DNA of 64,000 nucleotides from Streptomyces sp. WMMC940 (GTDB lineage: Bacteria; Actinomycetota; Actinomycetes; Streptomycetales; Streptomycetaceae), in NCBI RefSeq assembly GCF_027460265.1, contig NZ_JAPZBC010000001.1:1426001-1490000 (forward strand), given 5' to 3'. The notes beneath the pieces are model-generated. The model was not told the DNA's origin. It worked only from the letters and a program-made list of their open reading frames with translations, and did not search any database. Position 1 is the first letter of the stretch. The number at the start of each line of letters is the position of its first letter. Positions 54,357-62,351 of the stretch are shown here, one piece after another. The position numbers were made by a program, and so were the translations under genes.

Positions 54357-54923
54357 ATGAGCATCACCGTGACCACGTGGTCCCTGGAGCAGACCTCGTC
54401 CTCCGATCTGCGTCCCGCTGCCGAGCCCTCGGGGGACGTCCGGATCGTGCGCGCCGAGGTCCCCTCGCCGGAGTTCAGCCGCTTCCTCTACACGGCGGTC
54501 GGCGGGGACATCGACTGGACCGACCGGCTGGGCCTGACGTACGCGCAGTGGGAGGAGACGCTCACCAGGCCGGGGGTCGAGACGTGGGTCGCGTACGAGC
54601 GGGGCACACCCGCCGGGTACGTCGAGCTGGAGGCCCAGGAGGAGGGTGCCGTCGAGATCGTCTACTTCGGACTGATCCCGGCGTTCCGCGGCAGGCGGAT
54701 CGGCGGCCATCTGCTGTCGTACGGCACCGCCCGCGCCTGGGACCTCGCGGAGCGCTGGCCGGGGCGCGTGCCGACGAAGCGGGTCTGGCTGCACACCTGT
54801 TCCAAGGACGGCCCGCACGCGATGGACAACTATCTGCGCCGGGGCTTCGCGCTCTTCGACACCAAGGTGGAGGAGGAGCCGGAGGTCGCCATACCCGGGC
54901 CCTGGCCCGGCGCCCCGGGCTGA
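54357..54923 (+). CDS. GNAT-family N-acetyltransferase
   Basis: Protein of 188 residues. The acetyl-CoA binding motif A is VEIVYFGLIPAFRGRRIGGH then LLSYGTARA, and the final strands are VWLHTCSKDGPHAMDNYLRR and GF. The order fits single-domain GNAT proteins of the small-molecule or protein N-acetyltransferase type; the substrate is unknown. The ATG at 54357 is used; upstream in-frame residues to 54123 are Arg/Pro/Cys-rich and unsupported. Confidence 0.9.
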   Translation: MSITVTTWSLEQTSSSDLRPAAEPSGDVRIVRAEVPSPEFSRFLYTAVGGDIDWTDRLGLTYAQWEETLTRPGVETWVAYERGTPAGYVELEAQEEGAVEIVYFGLIPAFRGRRIGGHLLSYGTARAWDLAERWPGRVPTKRVWLHTCSKDGPHAMDNYLRRGFALFDTKVEEEPEVAIPGPWPGAPG

Positions 54924-55108
54924 CCCCCGACCCGTGATCCCGGCCGGCGCCCTCGATCGACGCCGGCCTGCCGACCCCGCCCAGGCCCCGCCCAGAACCC
55001 CCGCTGCGGCACCCTCGGCCGGCCCCGCGGGCCCGATCCGGAGCCCGGTCGGCGCACGGCGCTCCGGCCCGGCCCCGGCGTCCTCGGGCCGGGTGACCGA
55101 CCCCACAT

Positions 55109-55136
55109 TGTCTCATGATGCGGGACACTCTTGTCC
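55109..55136. promoter_or_regulatory. Candidate operator region of the sulfur operon
   Basis: In the least GC-rich stretch before the leader peptide, TGTCTC (55109-55114) faces GGGACA (55122-55127), and GGACA (55123-55127) faces TGTCC (55132-55136) around CTCT. The overlapping symmetries suggest a dimer binding site near the promoter. I do not know the regulator. Confidence 0.45.
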
Positions 55137-55188
55137 AAATGATGGATAGCGGTGGACTGGGTCCAAAGTCCCGTGACACGCTTCCGTC

Positions 55189-55272
55189 ATGTCTCGAGCT
55201 GGAATTGCCTTGGTGAGTCGGCGGCACGTCGACCTCGGCCGCATGTCCAGCGCCATGTGTCGCGCGGCCTGA
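55189..55272 (+). CDS. Cysteine-type leader peptide of the sulfur assimilation operon
   Basis: A 27-residue ORF. Its core LVSRRHVDLGRMSSAMCR matches the actinobacterial putative leader peptide family found before sulfur and cysteine genes (typical core SRRHVDLxRxxSAxCR). A Cys codon lies four codons before the stop. When charged Cys-tRNA is scarce, a ribosome stalled there could alter RNA folding and allow transcription or translation of the downstream genes. The ATG at 55189 has no clear ribosome binding site; a GTG at 55213 would start the conserved part. The structural genes begin 150 bp later. Confidence 0.8.
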   Translation: MSRAGIALVSRRHVDLGRMSSAMCRAA

Positions 55273-55281
55273 GTGTCCCCG

Positions 55282-55297
55282 GGGGCCCGTCGGCCCC
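55282..55297 (+). promoter_or_regulatory. Candidate attenuator hairpin after the leader peptide
   Basis: GGGGCC at 55282-55287 and GGCCCC at 55292-55297 form a 6 bp stem with a CGTC loop, 9 bp after the leader stop. Its position suits the regulatory stem of a ribosome-mediated attenuator; alternative pairings were not calculated. Confidence 0.45.
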
Positions 55298-55422
55298 GGC
55301 ACCAGTTCCCCCGCGTTCCCTGAGATCCCCGACCTCCGCGCATCGCCGCGCCCGCCCGTGAAACCGGGTGCTCATGTGCAGGTCAGAGCCGACCTCCCGT
55401 AGTCCCGAAGGACGTAACCGCC

Positions 55423-57120
55423 ATGGCCGCCACCCCCGGAAAGCCCGCCACCGCCACGCCCCGCCGCAAGGCCGGACGCCACCGCGGCGAGGGCCAGTGG
55501 GCCGTTGGCCACTTCACACCTCTGAACGGCAACGAGCAGTTCAAGAAGGACGACGACGGTCTCAATGTACGGACACGTATTGAGACGATCTACTCCAAGC
55601 GCGGATTCGACTCGATCGACCCGAACGACCTCCGCGGCCGCATGCGCTGGTGGGGCCTGTACACCCAGCGCCGGCCCGGGATCGACGGCGGCAAGACCGC
55701 GATCCTGGAGCCGGAGGAACTGGACGACGAGTACTTCATGCTGCGCGTCCGCATCGACGGCGGGCGGCTGACCACCGAGCAACTGCGCGTCATCGGCGAG
55801 ATCTCGCAGGAGTTCGCACGCGGCACCGCCGACATCACCGACCGGCAGAACGTCCAGTACCACTGGATCCGCATCGAGGACGTGCCCGAGATCTGGGAGC
55901 GGCTGGAGGCCGTCGGCCTGTCCACCACCGAGGCTTGCGGTGACACCCCGCGCGTCATCCTCGGCTCCCCGGTCGCGGGCATCGCCGAGGACGAGATCGT
56001 CGACGGCACCCCGGCCATCGACGAGATCCAGCGCCGGATCGTCGGCAACAAGGCGTTCTCGAACCTCCCCCGCAAGTTCAAGTCGGCGATCTCCGGCTCG
56101 CCGCTGCTGGACGTGGCGCACGAGATCAACGACATCGCCTTCGTCGGGGTGAACCACCCCGAGCACGGCCCCGGCTTCGACCTGTGGGTCGGCGGTGGCC
56201 TCTCCACCAACCCGAAGATCGGCGTCCGGCTGGGCGCCTGGGTGCCGCTGGACGAGGTTCCGGACGTCTACGAGGGCGTCATCTCGATCTTCCGCGACTA
56301 CGGCTACCGGCGGCTGCGCACCCGTGCGCGGCTGAAGTTCCTGGTCGCCGACTGGGGCGCGGAGAAGTTCCGCCGGGTGCTGGAGGACGAGTACCTGGGG
56401 CGCCCGCTGACCGACGGTCCGGCGCCCGAACAGCCCCTGCAGCGCTGGCGCGACCACGTCGGTGTGCACCGGCAGAAGGACGGCCGCTTCTACGTCGGCT
56501 TCGCCCCGCGTGTCGGCCGGGTCGACGGAGCCACCCTCACCAAGATCGCCGAGGTGGCGGAGGCGCACGGCTCGGGCCGGGTGCGTACCACCGCCGAGCA
56601 GAAGATGATCGTCCTCGACATCGAGGAGTCACAGGTCGAGTCGCTGGTGTCCGGGCTGGAGTCGCTGGACCTGCGGGTCGCTCCGTCCCCGTTCCGCCGC
56701 GGCACGATGGCCTGCACCGGCATCGAGTTCTGCAAGCTGGCCATCGTCGAGACCAAGGCCCGCGGTGCCGCGCTGATCGAGGAACTCGAGCGCCGCATCC
56801 CGGATTTCGACGAGCCGATCACGATCAACATCAACGGATGCCCCAATGCCTGCGCCCGTATCCAGGTCGCGGACATCGGTCTCAAGGGCCAGCTGGTGCT
56901 GGACGAGAACGGCGAGCAGGTGGAGGGCTTCCAGGTCCACCTGGGCGGTGCGCTGGGCCTGGAGGCCGGATTCGGCCGCAAGGTCCGCGGACTGAAGGTC
57001 ACCGCGGCGGAGCTCCCCGACTACGTCGAGCGCGTGCTGGGACGCTTCCAGGTGGAGCGCGAGGACGGCGAGCGCTTCGCCGCCTGGGTGGCTCGCGCAA
57101 GCGAGGAGTCACTCTCATGA
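55423..57120 (+). CDS. sirA: Ferredoxin-dependent assimilatory sulfite reductase
   Basis: Protein of 565 residues, the NirA/SirA type that reduces sulfite to sulfide with six electrons from ferredoxin using siroheme and a 4Fe-4S cluster. Cluster Cys are in ACTGIEFCKLA (near 430) and ININGCPNACAR (near 470). In mycobacterial NirA an active-site Tyr-Cys cross-link is known; the matching Tyr (WWGLYTQRRPG) and Cys (STTEACGDTPR) are present here, which favours sulfite over nitrite. It is the first enzyme gene of the operon and overlaps the next tiny ORF by 4 bp (ATGA). Confidence 0.93.
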   Translation: MAATPGKPATATPRRKAGRHRGEGQWAVGHFTPLNGNEQFKKDDDGLNVRTRIETIYSKRGFDSIDPNDLRGRMRWWGLYTQRRPGIDGGKTAILEPEELDDEYFMLRVRIDGGRLTTEQLRVIGEISQEFARGTADITDRQNVQYHWIRIEDVPEIWERLEAVGLSTTEACGDTPRVILGSPVAGIAEDEIVDGTPAIDEIQRRIVGNKAFSNLPRKFKSAISGSPLLDVAHEINDIAFVGVNHPEHGPGFDLWVGGGLSTNPKIGVRLGAWVPLDEVPDVYEGVISIFRDYGYRRLRTRARLKFLVADWGAEKFRRVLEDEYLGRPLTDGPAPEQPLQRWRDHVGVHRQKDGRFYVGFAPRVGRVDGATLTKIAEVAEAHGSGRVRTTAEQKMIVLDIEESQVESLVSGLESLDLRVAPSPFRRGTMACTGIEFCKLAIVETKARGAALIEELERRIPDFDEPITININGCPNACARIQVADIGLKGQLVLDENGEQVEGFQVHLGGALGLEAGFGRKVRGLKVTAAELPDYVERVLGRFQVEREDGERFAAWVARASEESLS

Positions 57121-57212
57121 GCCACGCACGCGCGGCCACCCGGCCGCAGCCGACCACGCAGCCCGCACCCCCGCGCCGCGCGGGCGGAGAAGCGAAAGGG
57201 GACGTGCGGTGA
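57117..57212 (+). CDS. Tiny coupled ORF between sirA and the zinc ribbon gene
   Basis: A 31-codon frame (MSHARAATRPQPTTQPAPPR and 11 more residues), Pro/Arg-rich and without a domain. Its ATG overlaps the sirA stop (ATGA) and its stop overlaps the next GTG (CGGTGA), so it forms an unbroken translational bridge. It may be a real micro-protein or only a coupling device. Confidence 0.4.
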   Translation: MSHARAATRPQPTTQPAPPRRAGGEAKGDVR

Positions 57213-57388
57213 GCGAGCGGGCTGCCCCTTTCCACTGTCCCTACTGCGGCGACGAGGATCTTCGTCCGAACGAGCAGGGCCACGGCGCCTGGGAATGCGC
57301 GTCGTGCAACAGGGCCTTCCAGCTGAAGTTCCTCGGGCTGCTCGCCCGCGGGGTTCGGCGCAACGACGACGGAGGGGACGCGATATGA
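57209..57388 (+). CDS. Small zinc-ribbon protein of the cys operon
   Basis: Protein of 59 residues from a GTG start. Two Cys pairs, CPYC near 10 and CASC near 31, form a zinc ribbon between HCPYCGDEDLRPNEQG and NRAFQLKFLGL. It lies between sulfite reductase and APS reductase, overlapping the tiny ORF before it and cysH after it by 4 bp (ATGA). Conserved small proteins occur at this place in other Streptomyces; a role in redox or cofactor handling during sulfur reduction is a guess. Confidence 0.8.
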   Translation: MSERAAPFHCPYCGDEDLRPNEQGHGAWECASCNRAFQLKFLGLLARGVRRNDDGGDAI

Positions 57389-58095
57389 CGGCGGTACGGA
57401 CCCGACGGACCGGGGACGAGCTCAGGTCGCTGGCCGAGGCGGCCGGGCGGGACCTCGAGGAGGCGTCCGCCCTGGACATCCTGACGTGGGCGGCGGAGAC
57501 CTTCGGCCCGCGCTTCTGCGTCACCTCCTCCATGGAGGACGCGGTCGTGGCCCATCTGGCCTCGCGCGCCTTCCCCGGGGTCGACGTGGTCTTCCTGGAC
57601 ACCGGCTACCACTTTCCCGAGACCATCGGCACGCGTGACGCGGTCGGGGCCGTGATGGACGTCAACCTCATCACGCTCACCCCGCGCCGGTCGGTGGCGG
57701 AGCAGGACGCCGAGCACGGCCCGCGGCTGCACGACCGCGACCCCGACCTGTGCTGCGCGCTGCGCAAGGTCGAGCCCCTCGAGGAGGGGCTCGCCGCCTA
57801 CGACGCCTGGGCTACCGGCCTGCGCCGCGACGAGTCCCCGACCAGGGCGGGCACCCCCGTCGTCGGCTGGGACGAGAAGCGCCGGAAGGTCAAGGTCTCG
57901 CCGATCGCCCGCTGGACACAGGCGGACGTGGACGGATACGTCGCGGAACACGGCGTCCTCACCAACCCGCTGCTCATGGACGGTTACGCCTCGGTGGGCT
58001 GCGCACCCTGCACCCGACGGGTGCTCGAGGGCGAGGACGCGCGAGCCGGCCGATGGGCGGGGCGCGCGAAGACCGAGTGCGGGCTGCACGGCTGA
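57385..58095 (+). CDS. cysH: Phosphoadenylyl/adenylyl-sulfate reductase
   Basis: Protein of 236 residues. The PAPS-reductase core has the P-loop-like SSMEDAVVAH and LDTGYHFPETIGTRD. Cys pairs CCALRK near 119 and CAPC near 212, plus the C-terminal ECGLH nucleophile, identify the 4Fe-4S APS-reducing subgroup, which turns APS into sulfite and AMP. The ATG at 57385 overlaps the previous stop. A cysC gene follows, so APS can also go to PAPS. Confidence 0.95.
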   Translation: MTAVRTRRTGDELRSLAEAAGRDLEEASALDILTWAAETFGPRFCVTSSMEDAVVAHLASRAFPGVDVVFLDTGYHFPETIGTRDAVGAVMDVNLITLTPRRSVAEQDAEHGPRLHDRDPDLCCALRKVEPLEEGLAAYDAWATGLRRDESPTRAGTPVVGWDEKRRKVKVSPIARWTQADVDGYVAEHGVLTNPLLMDGYASVGCAPCTRRVLEGEDARAGRWAGRAKTECGLHG

Positions 58096-58160
58096 TGACG
58101 GCGCCCGCGACCACAGCAGACCATCCGACCGAACCGACCCTGAATCAACGGGAGATGCAC

Positions 58161-58694
58161 GTGACTGGGGCCACGATCTGGCTCACGGGGCTGCCGAGCG
58201 CGGGCAAGACCACCATCGCGCACGAGCTGGCCGGCCGGCTGCGCGGCGAGGGCCACCGCGTCGAGGTGCTCGACGGCGACGAGATCCGCGAGTTCCTGTC
58301 CGCGGGCCTCGGTTTCAGCCGTGAGGACCGGCACACCAACGTCCAGCGGATCGGTTTCGTCGCCGAACTGCTGGCGTCCAACGGTGTGACGGTCCTGGTG
58401 CCGGTGATCGCCCCGTACGCGGACAGCCGCGAGGCCGTCCGCAAACGGCACGGTGCCGAGGGCACGCCGTATGTGGAGGTGCACGTGGCGACCCCGGTCG
58501 ACGTGTGCGCGGTGCGCGACGTCAAGGGTCTGTACGCCCGGCAGGCGGCCGGCGAGATCAGTGGCCTGACCGGTGTGGACGACCCGTACGAGGCACCGGA
58601 GTCCCCGGACCTGCGGATCGAGTCGCACACTCAGACCGTGCAGGAGTCGGCGCAGGCGCTGCACGCGCTGCTCATCGAGAGGGGACTGGCATGA
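58161..58694 (+). CDS. cysC: Adenylyl-sulfate kinase
   Basis: Protein of 177 residues. The P-loop is LTGLPSAGKTTIAHELAGRL; EVLDGDEIREFLSAGLGFSR and DVKGLYARQAAGEISGLTGV are the APS kinase motifs. It makes PAPS from APS and ATP. The GTG at 58161 is chosen because CGGGAG lies 6 bases upstream and the family match begins at residue 3. An ATG at 58095, which overlaps the cysH stop, would add 22 unconserved residues and is the main alternative. Its stop overlaps the cysD start by 4 bp. Confidence 0.9.
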   Translation: MTGATIWLTGLPSAGKTTIAHELAGRLRGEGHRVEVLDGDEIREFLSAGLGFSREDRHTNVQRIGFVAELLASNGVTVLVPVIAPYADSREAVRKRHGAEGTPYVEVHVATPVDVCAVRDVKGLYARQAAGEISGLTGVDDPYEAPESPDLRIESHTQTVQESAQALHALLIERGLA

Positions 58695-59629
58695 CGACCA
58701 GCATCGACGTCGTGGGCGAGAGCACGGACAGCCCGTACGCGCTGACGCACCTGGACGCTCTGGAGTCCGAGGCGGTGCACATCTTCCGCGAGGTGGCGGG
58801 CGAGTTCGAGCGGCCGGTGGTCCTCTTCTCCGGCGGCAAGGACTCCATCGTCATGCTGCATCTCGCGCTGAAGGCCTTCGCTCCCGCGGCGATCCCGTTC
58901 TCGCTGCTGCACGTGGACACGGGGCACAACTTCCCCGAGGTCATCGAGTACCGGGACCGTGTGGTCGCGCAACACGGTCTGCGTCTCCATGTGGCCTCCG
59001 TACAGGACTACATCGACCGCGGTGTGCTCCGCGAGCGTCCCGACGGCACCCGTAACCCGCTGCAGACCGTTCCGCTGACGGAGGCCATCCAGCAGCACCG
59101 CTTCGACGCGGTGTTCGGCGGCGGACGGCGCGACGAGGAGAAGGCCCGGGCCAAGGAGCGGGTGTTCTCGCTGCGCGATGAGTTCTCCCAGTGGGACCCG
59201 CGGCGCCAGCGCCCCGAGCTGTGGCAGCTCTACAACGGCCGCCACGCGCCCGGTGAGCACGTCCGTGTGTTCCCCCTCTCCAACTGGACCGAGCTGGACG
59301 TCTGGCAGTACATCCAGCGCGAGCGGATCGAGCTGCCGGAGATCTACTTCGCCCACGAGCGGGAGGTCTTCGCCCGTAACGGAATGTGGCTGACCGCCGG
59401 CGACTGGGGCGGCCCGAAGGACGGCGAGACGCCCGAGAAGCGGCTGATCCGCTACCGCACCGTCGGCGACATGTCCTGCACGGGCGCCGTCGACTCCGAC
59501 GCCTCCACGCTGGACGCCGTGATCGCCGAGATCGCCGCCTCCCGGCTCACCGAGCGGGGAGCGACCCGCGCCGACGACAAGCTGTCCGAGGCCGCGATGG
59601 AAGACCGCAAGCGCGAAGGGTACTTCTAG
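58691..59629 (+). CDS. cysD: Sulfate adenylyltransferase small subunit
   Basis: Protein of 312 residues with the PP-loop VVLFSGGKDSIVMLHLALKA and the C-terminal family end REGYF. Together with CysN it makes APS from sulfate and ATP. Further conserved runs are HVDTGHNFPEVIEYRD and FGGGRRDEEKARAKERVFSL. The ATG at 58691 overlaps the cysC stop (ATGA); cysN begins 2 bp after it. Confidence 0.96.
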   Translation: MTTSIDVVGESTDSPYALTHLDALESEAVHIFREVAGEFERPVVLFSGGKDSIVMLHLALKAFAPAAIPFSLLHVDTGHNFPEVIEYRDRVVAQHGLRLHVASVQDYIDRGVLRERPDGTRNPLQTVPLTEAIQQHRFDAVFGGGRRDEEKARAKERVFSLRDEFSQWDPRRQRPELWQLYNGRHAPGEHVRVFPLSNWTELDVWQYIQRERIELPEIYFAHEREVFARNGMWLTAGDWGGPKDGETPEKRLIRYRTVGDMSCTGAVDSDASTLDAVIAEIAASRLTERGATRADDKLSEAAMEDRKREGYF

Positions 59630-59631
59630 AC

Positions 59632-60972
59632 ATGACCAGCTCCACCGAGCAGTCGGCCGAGCAGTTGTCGGCCACCACCCTGCTGCGCTTCGCCACCGCC
59701 GGTTCCGTCGACGACGGCAAGTCCACCCTGGTGGGCCGGCTGCTGCACGACTCCAAGTCGGTGCTCGCCGACCAGCTGGAGGCCGTCGAGCACGCCTCCC
59801 GCTCCCGTGGCCAGGAGGCTCCCGACCTGGCGCTGCTGACCGACGGTCTGCGGGCCGAGCGGGAACAGGGCATCACGATCGACGTGGCGTACCGTTACTT
59901 CGCCACTCCTCGGAGGCGGTTCATCCTTGCCGACACGCCGGGGCACGTGCAGTACACCCGGAACATGGTCACGGGCGCCTCGACGGCCGAGCTGACGGTG
60001 ATCCTCGTCGACGCCCGCAACGGCGTGGTCGAGCAGACCCGCCGGCACGCCGCGATCGCCGCGCTGCTGCGCGTCCCGCACGTCGTCCTCGCCGTGAACA
60101 AGATGGACCTGGTCGGCTACGAGGAGTCCGTCTTCGCCGCGATCGCAGAGGAGTTCACCGCGTACGCGAGCGAGCTGGGCGTCCCGGAGATCACCGCGAT
60201 CCCGATCTCGGCGCTGTCCGGCGACAACGTGGTGGACCCCTCCGCGAACATGGACTGGTACGGCGGCCCGACGGTGCTGGAGCATCTGGAGTCCGTGCCG
60301 GTGAGCCACGATCTGACCAGCTGCCACGCACGCTTCCCGGTGCAGTACGTGATCCGTCCGCAGACCGCCGAGCACCCGGACTACCGCGGCTACGCGGGCC
60401 AGATCGCCGCCGGCACGTTCCGCGTCGGCGAGGGCGTGACCGTGCTGCCGTCGGGCCGCACGTCGAGGATCGCGGGGATCGACCTGCTGGGCGAGCCGGT
60501 GGACGTCGCCTGGACCCCGCAGTCGGTGACGCTGTTGCTGGAGGACGACGTCGACGTCTCCCGCGGCGACATCGTCGTGCCGAGCGACGACGCGCCCGCC
60601 ACGACGCAGGACGTCGAGGCCACGGTCTGCCATGTCGCCGACACCCCGCTCACGGTGGGCGCGCGGGTGCTGCTGAAGCACACCACCCGCACGGTGAAGG
60701 CGATCGTGAAGGAGATCCCGTCGCGGCTGACGCTCGACGACCTGTCCCAGCATCCGGCTCCCGGGCAGCTGGTGGCCAACGACATCGGCAGGGTCCGGGT
60801 CCGCACCGCCGAGCCGCTGGCGCTCGACGCGTACGCGGACTCCCGCCGTACCGGGTCCTTCCTGCTGATCGACCCCGCGGACGGTACGACCCTGGCGGCC
60901 GGTATGGCGGGCGAGTCCTTCGCCACCGCCGATGCCGCGCCGGTCCAGGACGACGAGGGGTGGGACTTCTGA
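59632..60972 (+). CDS. cysN: Sulfate adenylyltransferase large subunit (GTPase)
   Basis: Protein of 446 residues related to EF-Tu. G1 is AGSVDDGKSTLVGRLLHDSK, G2/switch has GITIDVAYRYFAT, G3 is LADTPGHVQYTRNM, and G4 is AVNKMDLVGY. GTP hydrolysis drives APS formation by CysD. The length equals stand-alone CysN; it is not a CysNC fusion, in line with a separate cysC upstream. The start is 2 bp after cysD. Confidence 0.96.
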   Translation: MTSSTEQSAEQLSATTLLRFATAGSVDDGKSTLVGRLLHDSKSVLADQLEAVEHASRSRGQEAPDLALLTDGLRAEREQGITIDVAYRYFATPRRRFILADTPGHVQYTRNMVTGASTAELTVILVDARNGVVEQTRRHAAIAALLRVPHVVLAVNKMDLVGYEESVFAAIAEEFTAYASELGVPEITAIPISALSGDNVVDPSANMDWYGGPTVLEHLESVPVSHDLTSCHARFPVQYVIRPQTAEHPDYRGYAGQIAAGTFRVGEGVTVLPSGRTSRIAGIDLLGEPVDVAWTPQSVTLLLEDDVDVSRGDIVVPSDDAPATTQDVEATVCHVADTPLTVGARVLLKHTTRTVKAIVKEIPSRLTLDDLSQHPAPGQLVANDIGRVRVRTAEPLALDAYADSRRTGSFLLIDPADGTTLAAGMAGESFATADAAPVQDDEGWDF

Positions 60973-61073
60973 TGACGATCGACGCGTACGCGACCTTCGC
61001 CAAGGAGGGCGGCCGCGTGGGCAGCGGTGTGCTCGGCGCGGGTTCGGGAGGTGTCACGCGATGTGTCCGATGA
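60972..61073 (+). CDS. Tiny coupled ORF after cysN
   Basis: A 33-codon frame (MTIDAYATFAKEGGRVGSGV and 13 more residues, ending TRCVR) that shares one base with the cysN stop (TGATG). No domain is recognisable. It ends with a Cys codon three codons before the stop, which loosely recalls the operon leader peptide. It could be a real micro-protein, a secondary leader, or chance. Confidence 0.35.
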   Translation: MTIDAYATFAKEGGRVGSGVLGAGSGGVTRCVR

Positions 61074-61198
61074 CCGGCGCGACACCCCGACCGCGCCCCG
61101 GACGAAGACACAGACCTGCCGATCTCCCGGCCGCGTCCCGCACCACCCGGCACCACCGGGGGACGTGAGCACCGGGCCCCCGAGAGGAAACGCCTCCC

Positions 61199-62308
61199 GT
61201 GCCTGCATCCCGTACGACCCTGCGCCGCGGTCTCGCCGCCGCCGCGGCGCTCCCCCTGCTGGCCGTCGCGTCCACCGCCTGCGGCTACGGCTCCCAGGCA
61301 AAGGACGACGAGAGGCCCGTGGTGGCCGCCGAGGGCAGGAAGCTCTCCGCAGACACCGTCCGCGTCGGCTACCTCCCGAACCTGACCCACGCCACCGCCC
61401 TCGTCGGCGTCCAGGAGGGGATCATCCAGAAGGAGCTCGGCGGCACCAGGCTCACGCCGCAGGCCTTCAACGCGGGCCCGTCCGCGATCGAGGCCCTCAA
61501 CGGCGGCTCCCTCGACATCGGCTTCATCGGCCCCTCGCCGTCCGTCAACGGGTACGTGAAGTCCAAGGGCAAGAACCTGCGGATCGTCTCCGGTTCCGCG
61601 TCCGGTGGCGTGAAACTCGTCGTCGACCCGGACCGGATCAAGACCCTGGACGACGTCAGGGGCAAGCGGATCGCCACCCCGCAGAAGGGCAACACCCAGG
61701 ACGTCGCGTTCCTGAACTGGGCCTCCGGCAAGGGCTGGAAGGTCGACGCGGAGAGCGGCGAGGGCGACGTCTCGGTGGTTCGCACGGACAACAAGATCAC
61801 CCCGGGCGCCTACAAGTCCGGCTCGATCGACGGCGCCTGGGTGCCGGAGCCGACCGCGTCCCAGCTGGTCTCCGAGGGCGCGAGGGTCCTCCTCGACGAG
61901 ACGGCGCTGTGGCCCGGCGGGAAGTTCGTGATCACCAACGTCATCGTGTCGCAGACGTTCCTGAAGGAGCACCCGGACGTCGTCGAGGCCGTGCTCCGCG
62001 GCACGGTGAGGACGAACGCCTGGATCAACGCCAACCCGGAGAAGGCCAAGGCGTCCGCCAACGCGGCCCTGAAGGCCGAGACCGGCAAGGCGCTCGCCCC
62101 GGAGGTCATCGACCCGGCCTGGCCGAGCATCCGGGTCACGGACGACCCGCTGGCCGCCACGCTCAGGACGCAGTCCGAGTGGGCGGTGAAGGCCGAGCTC
62201 ATCGACGAGCCCGACCTGAACGGCATCTACGACCTGACTCTGCTGAACAAGGTGCTGAAGGCCGAAGGAAGGCCCGGGGTCGCCGACGCCGGCCTCGGCG
62301 CGAAGTAG
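61199..62308 (+). CDS. Sulfonate/nitrate-type ABC transporter substrate-binding lipoprotein
   Basis: Protein of 369 residues. The signal peptide (LRRGLAAAAALPLLAVASTA) ends at Cys28 followed by GYGSQ; the lipobox reads S-T-A-C, atypical in having Ser instead of Leu at -3. The periplasmic-binding fold of the SsuA/TauA/NrtA group follows (VRVGYLPNLTHATALVGVQE, FNAGPSAIEALNGGSLDIGF, SIDGAWVPEPTASQL). It probably binds sulfate esters or alkanesulfonates on the outer face of the membrane. The GTG at 61199 has GAGAGGAAA upstream. It is co-transcribed with cysN and the ATPase and permease genes. Confidence 0.9.
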   Translation: MPASRTTLRRGLAAAAALPLLAVASTACGYGSQAKDDERPVVAAEGRKLSADTVRVGYLPNLTHATALVGVQEGIIQKELGGTRLTPQAFNAGPSAIEALNGGSLDIGFIGPSPSVNGYVKSKGKNLRIVSGSASGGVKLVVDPDRIKTLDDVRGKRIATPQKGNTQDVAFLNWASGKGWKVDAESGEGDVSVVRTDNKITPGAYKSGSIDGAWVPEPTASQLVSEGARVLLDETALWPGGKFVITNVIVSQTFLKEHPDVVEAVLRGTVRTNAWINANPEKAKASANAALKAETGKALAPEVIDPAWPSIRVTDDPLAATLRTQSEWAVKAELIDEPDLNGIYDLTLLNKVLKAEGRPGVADAGLGAK

Positions 62309-62351
62309 GCACGCGAGTCCCCGAACCGAAAGTTCCCAGGAGGTGACGACC

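Noticed and set aside
58095..58160. Extended N-terminus for CysC from the ATG at 58095
   Set aside because: The added 22 residues are not conserved and a good ribosome binding site precedes GTG 58161, though the overlap with cysH keeps the longer form possible.
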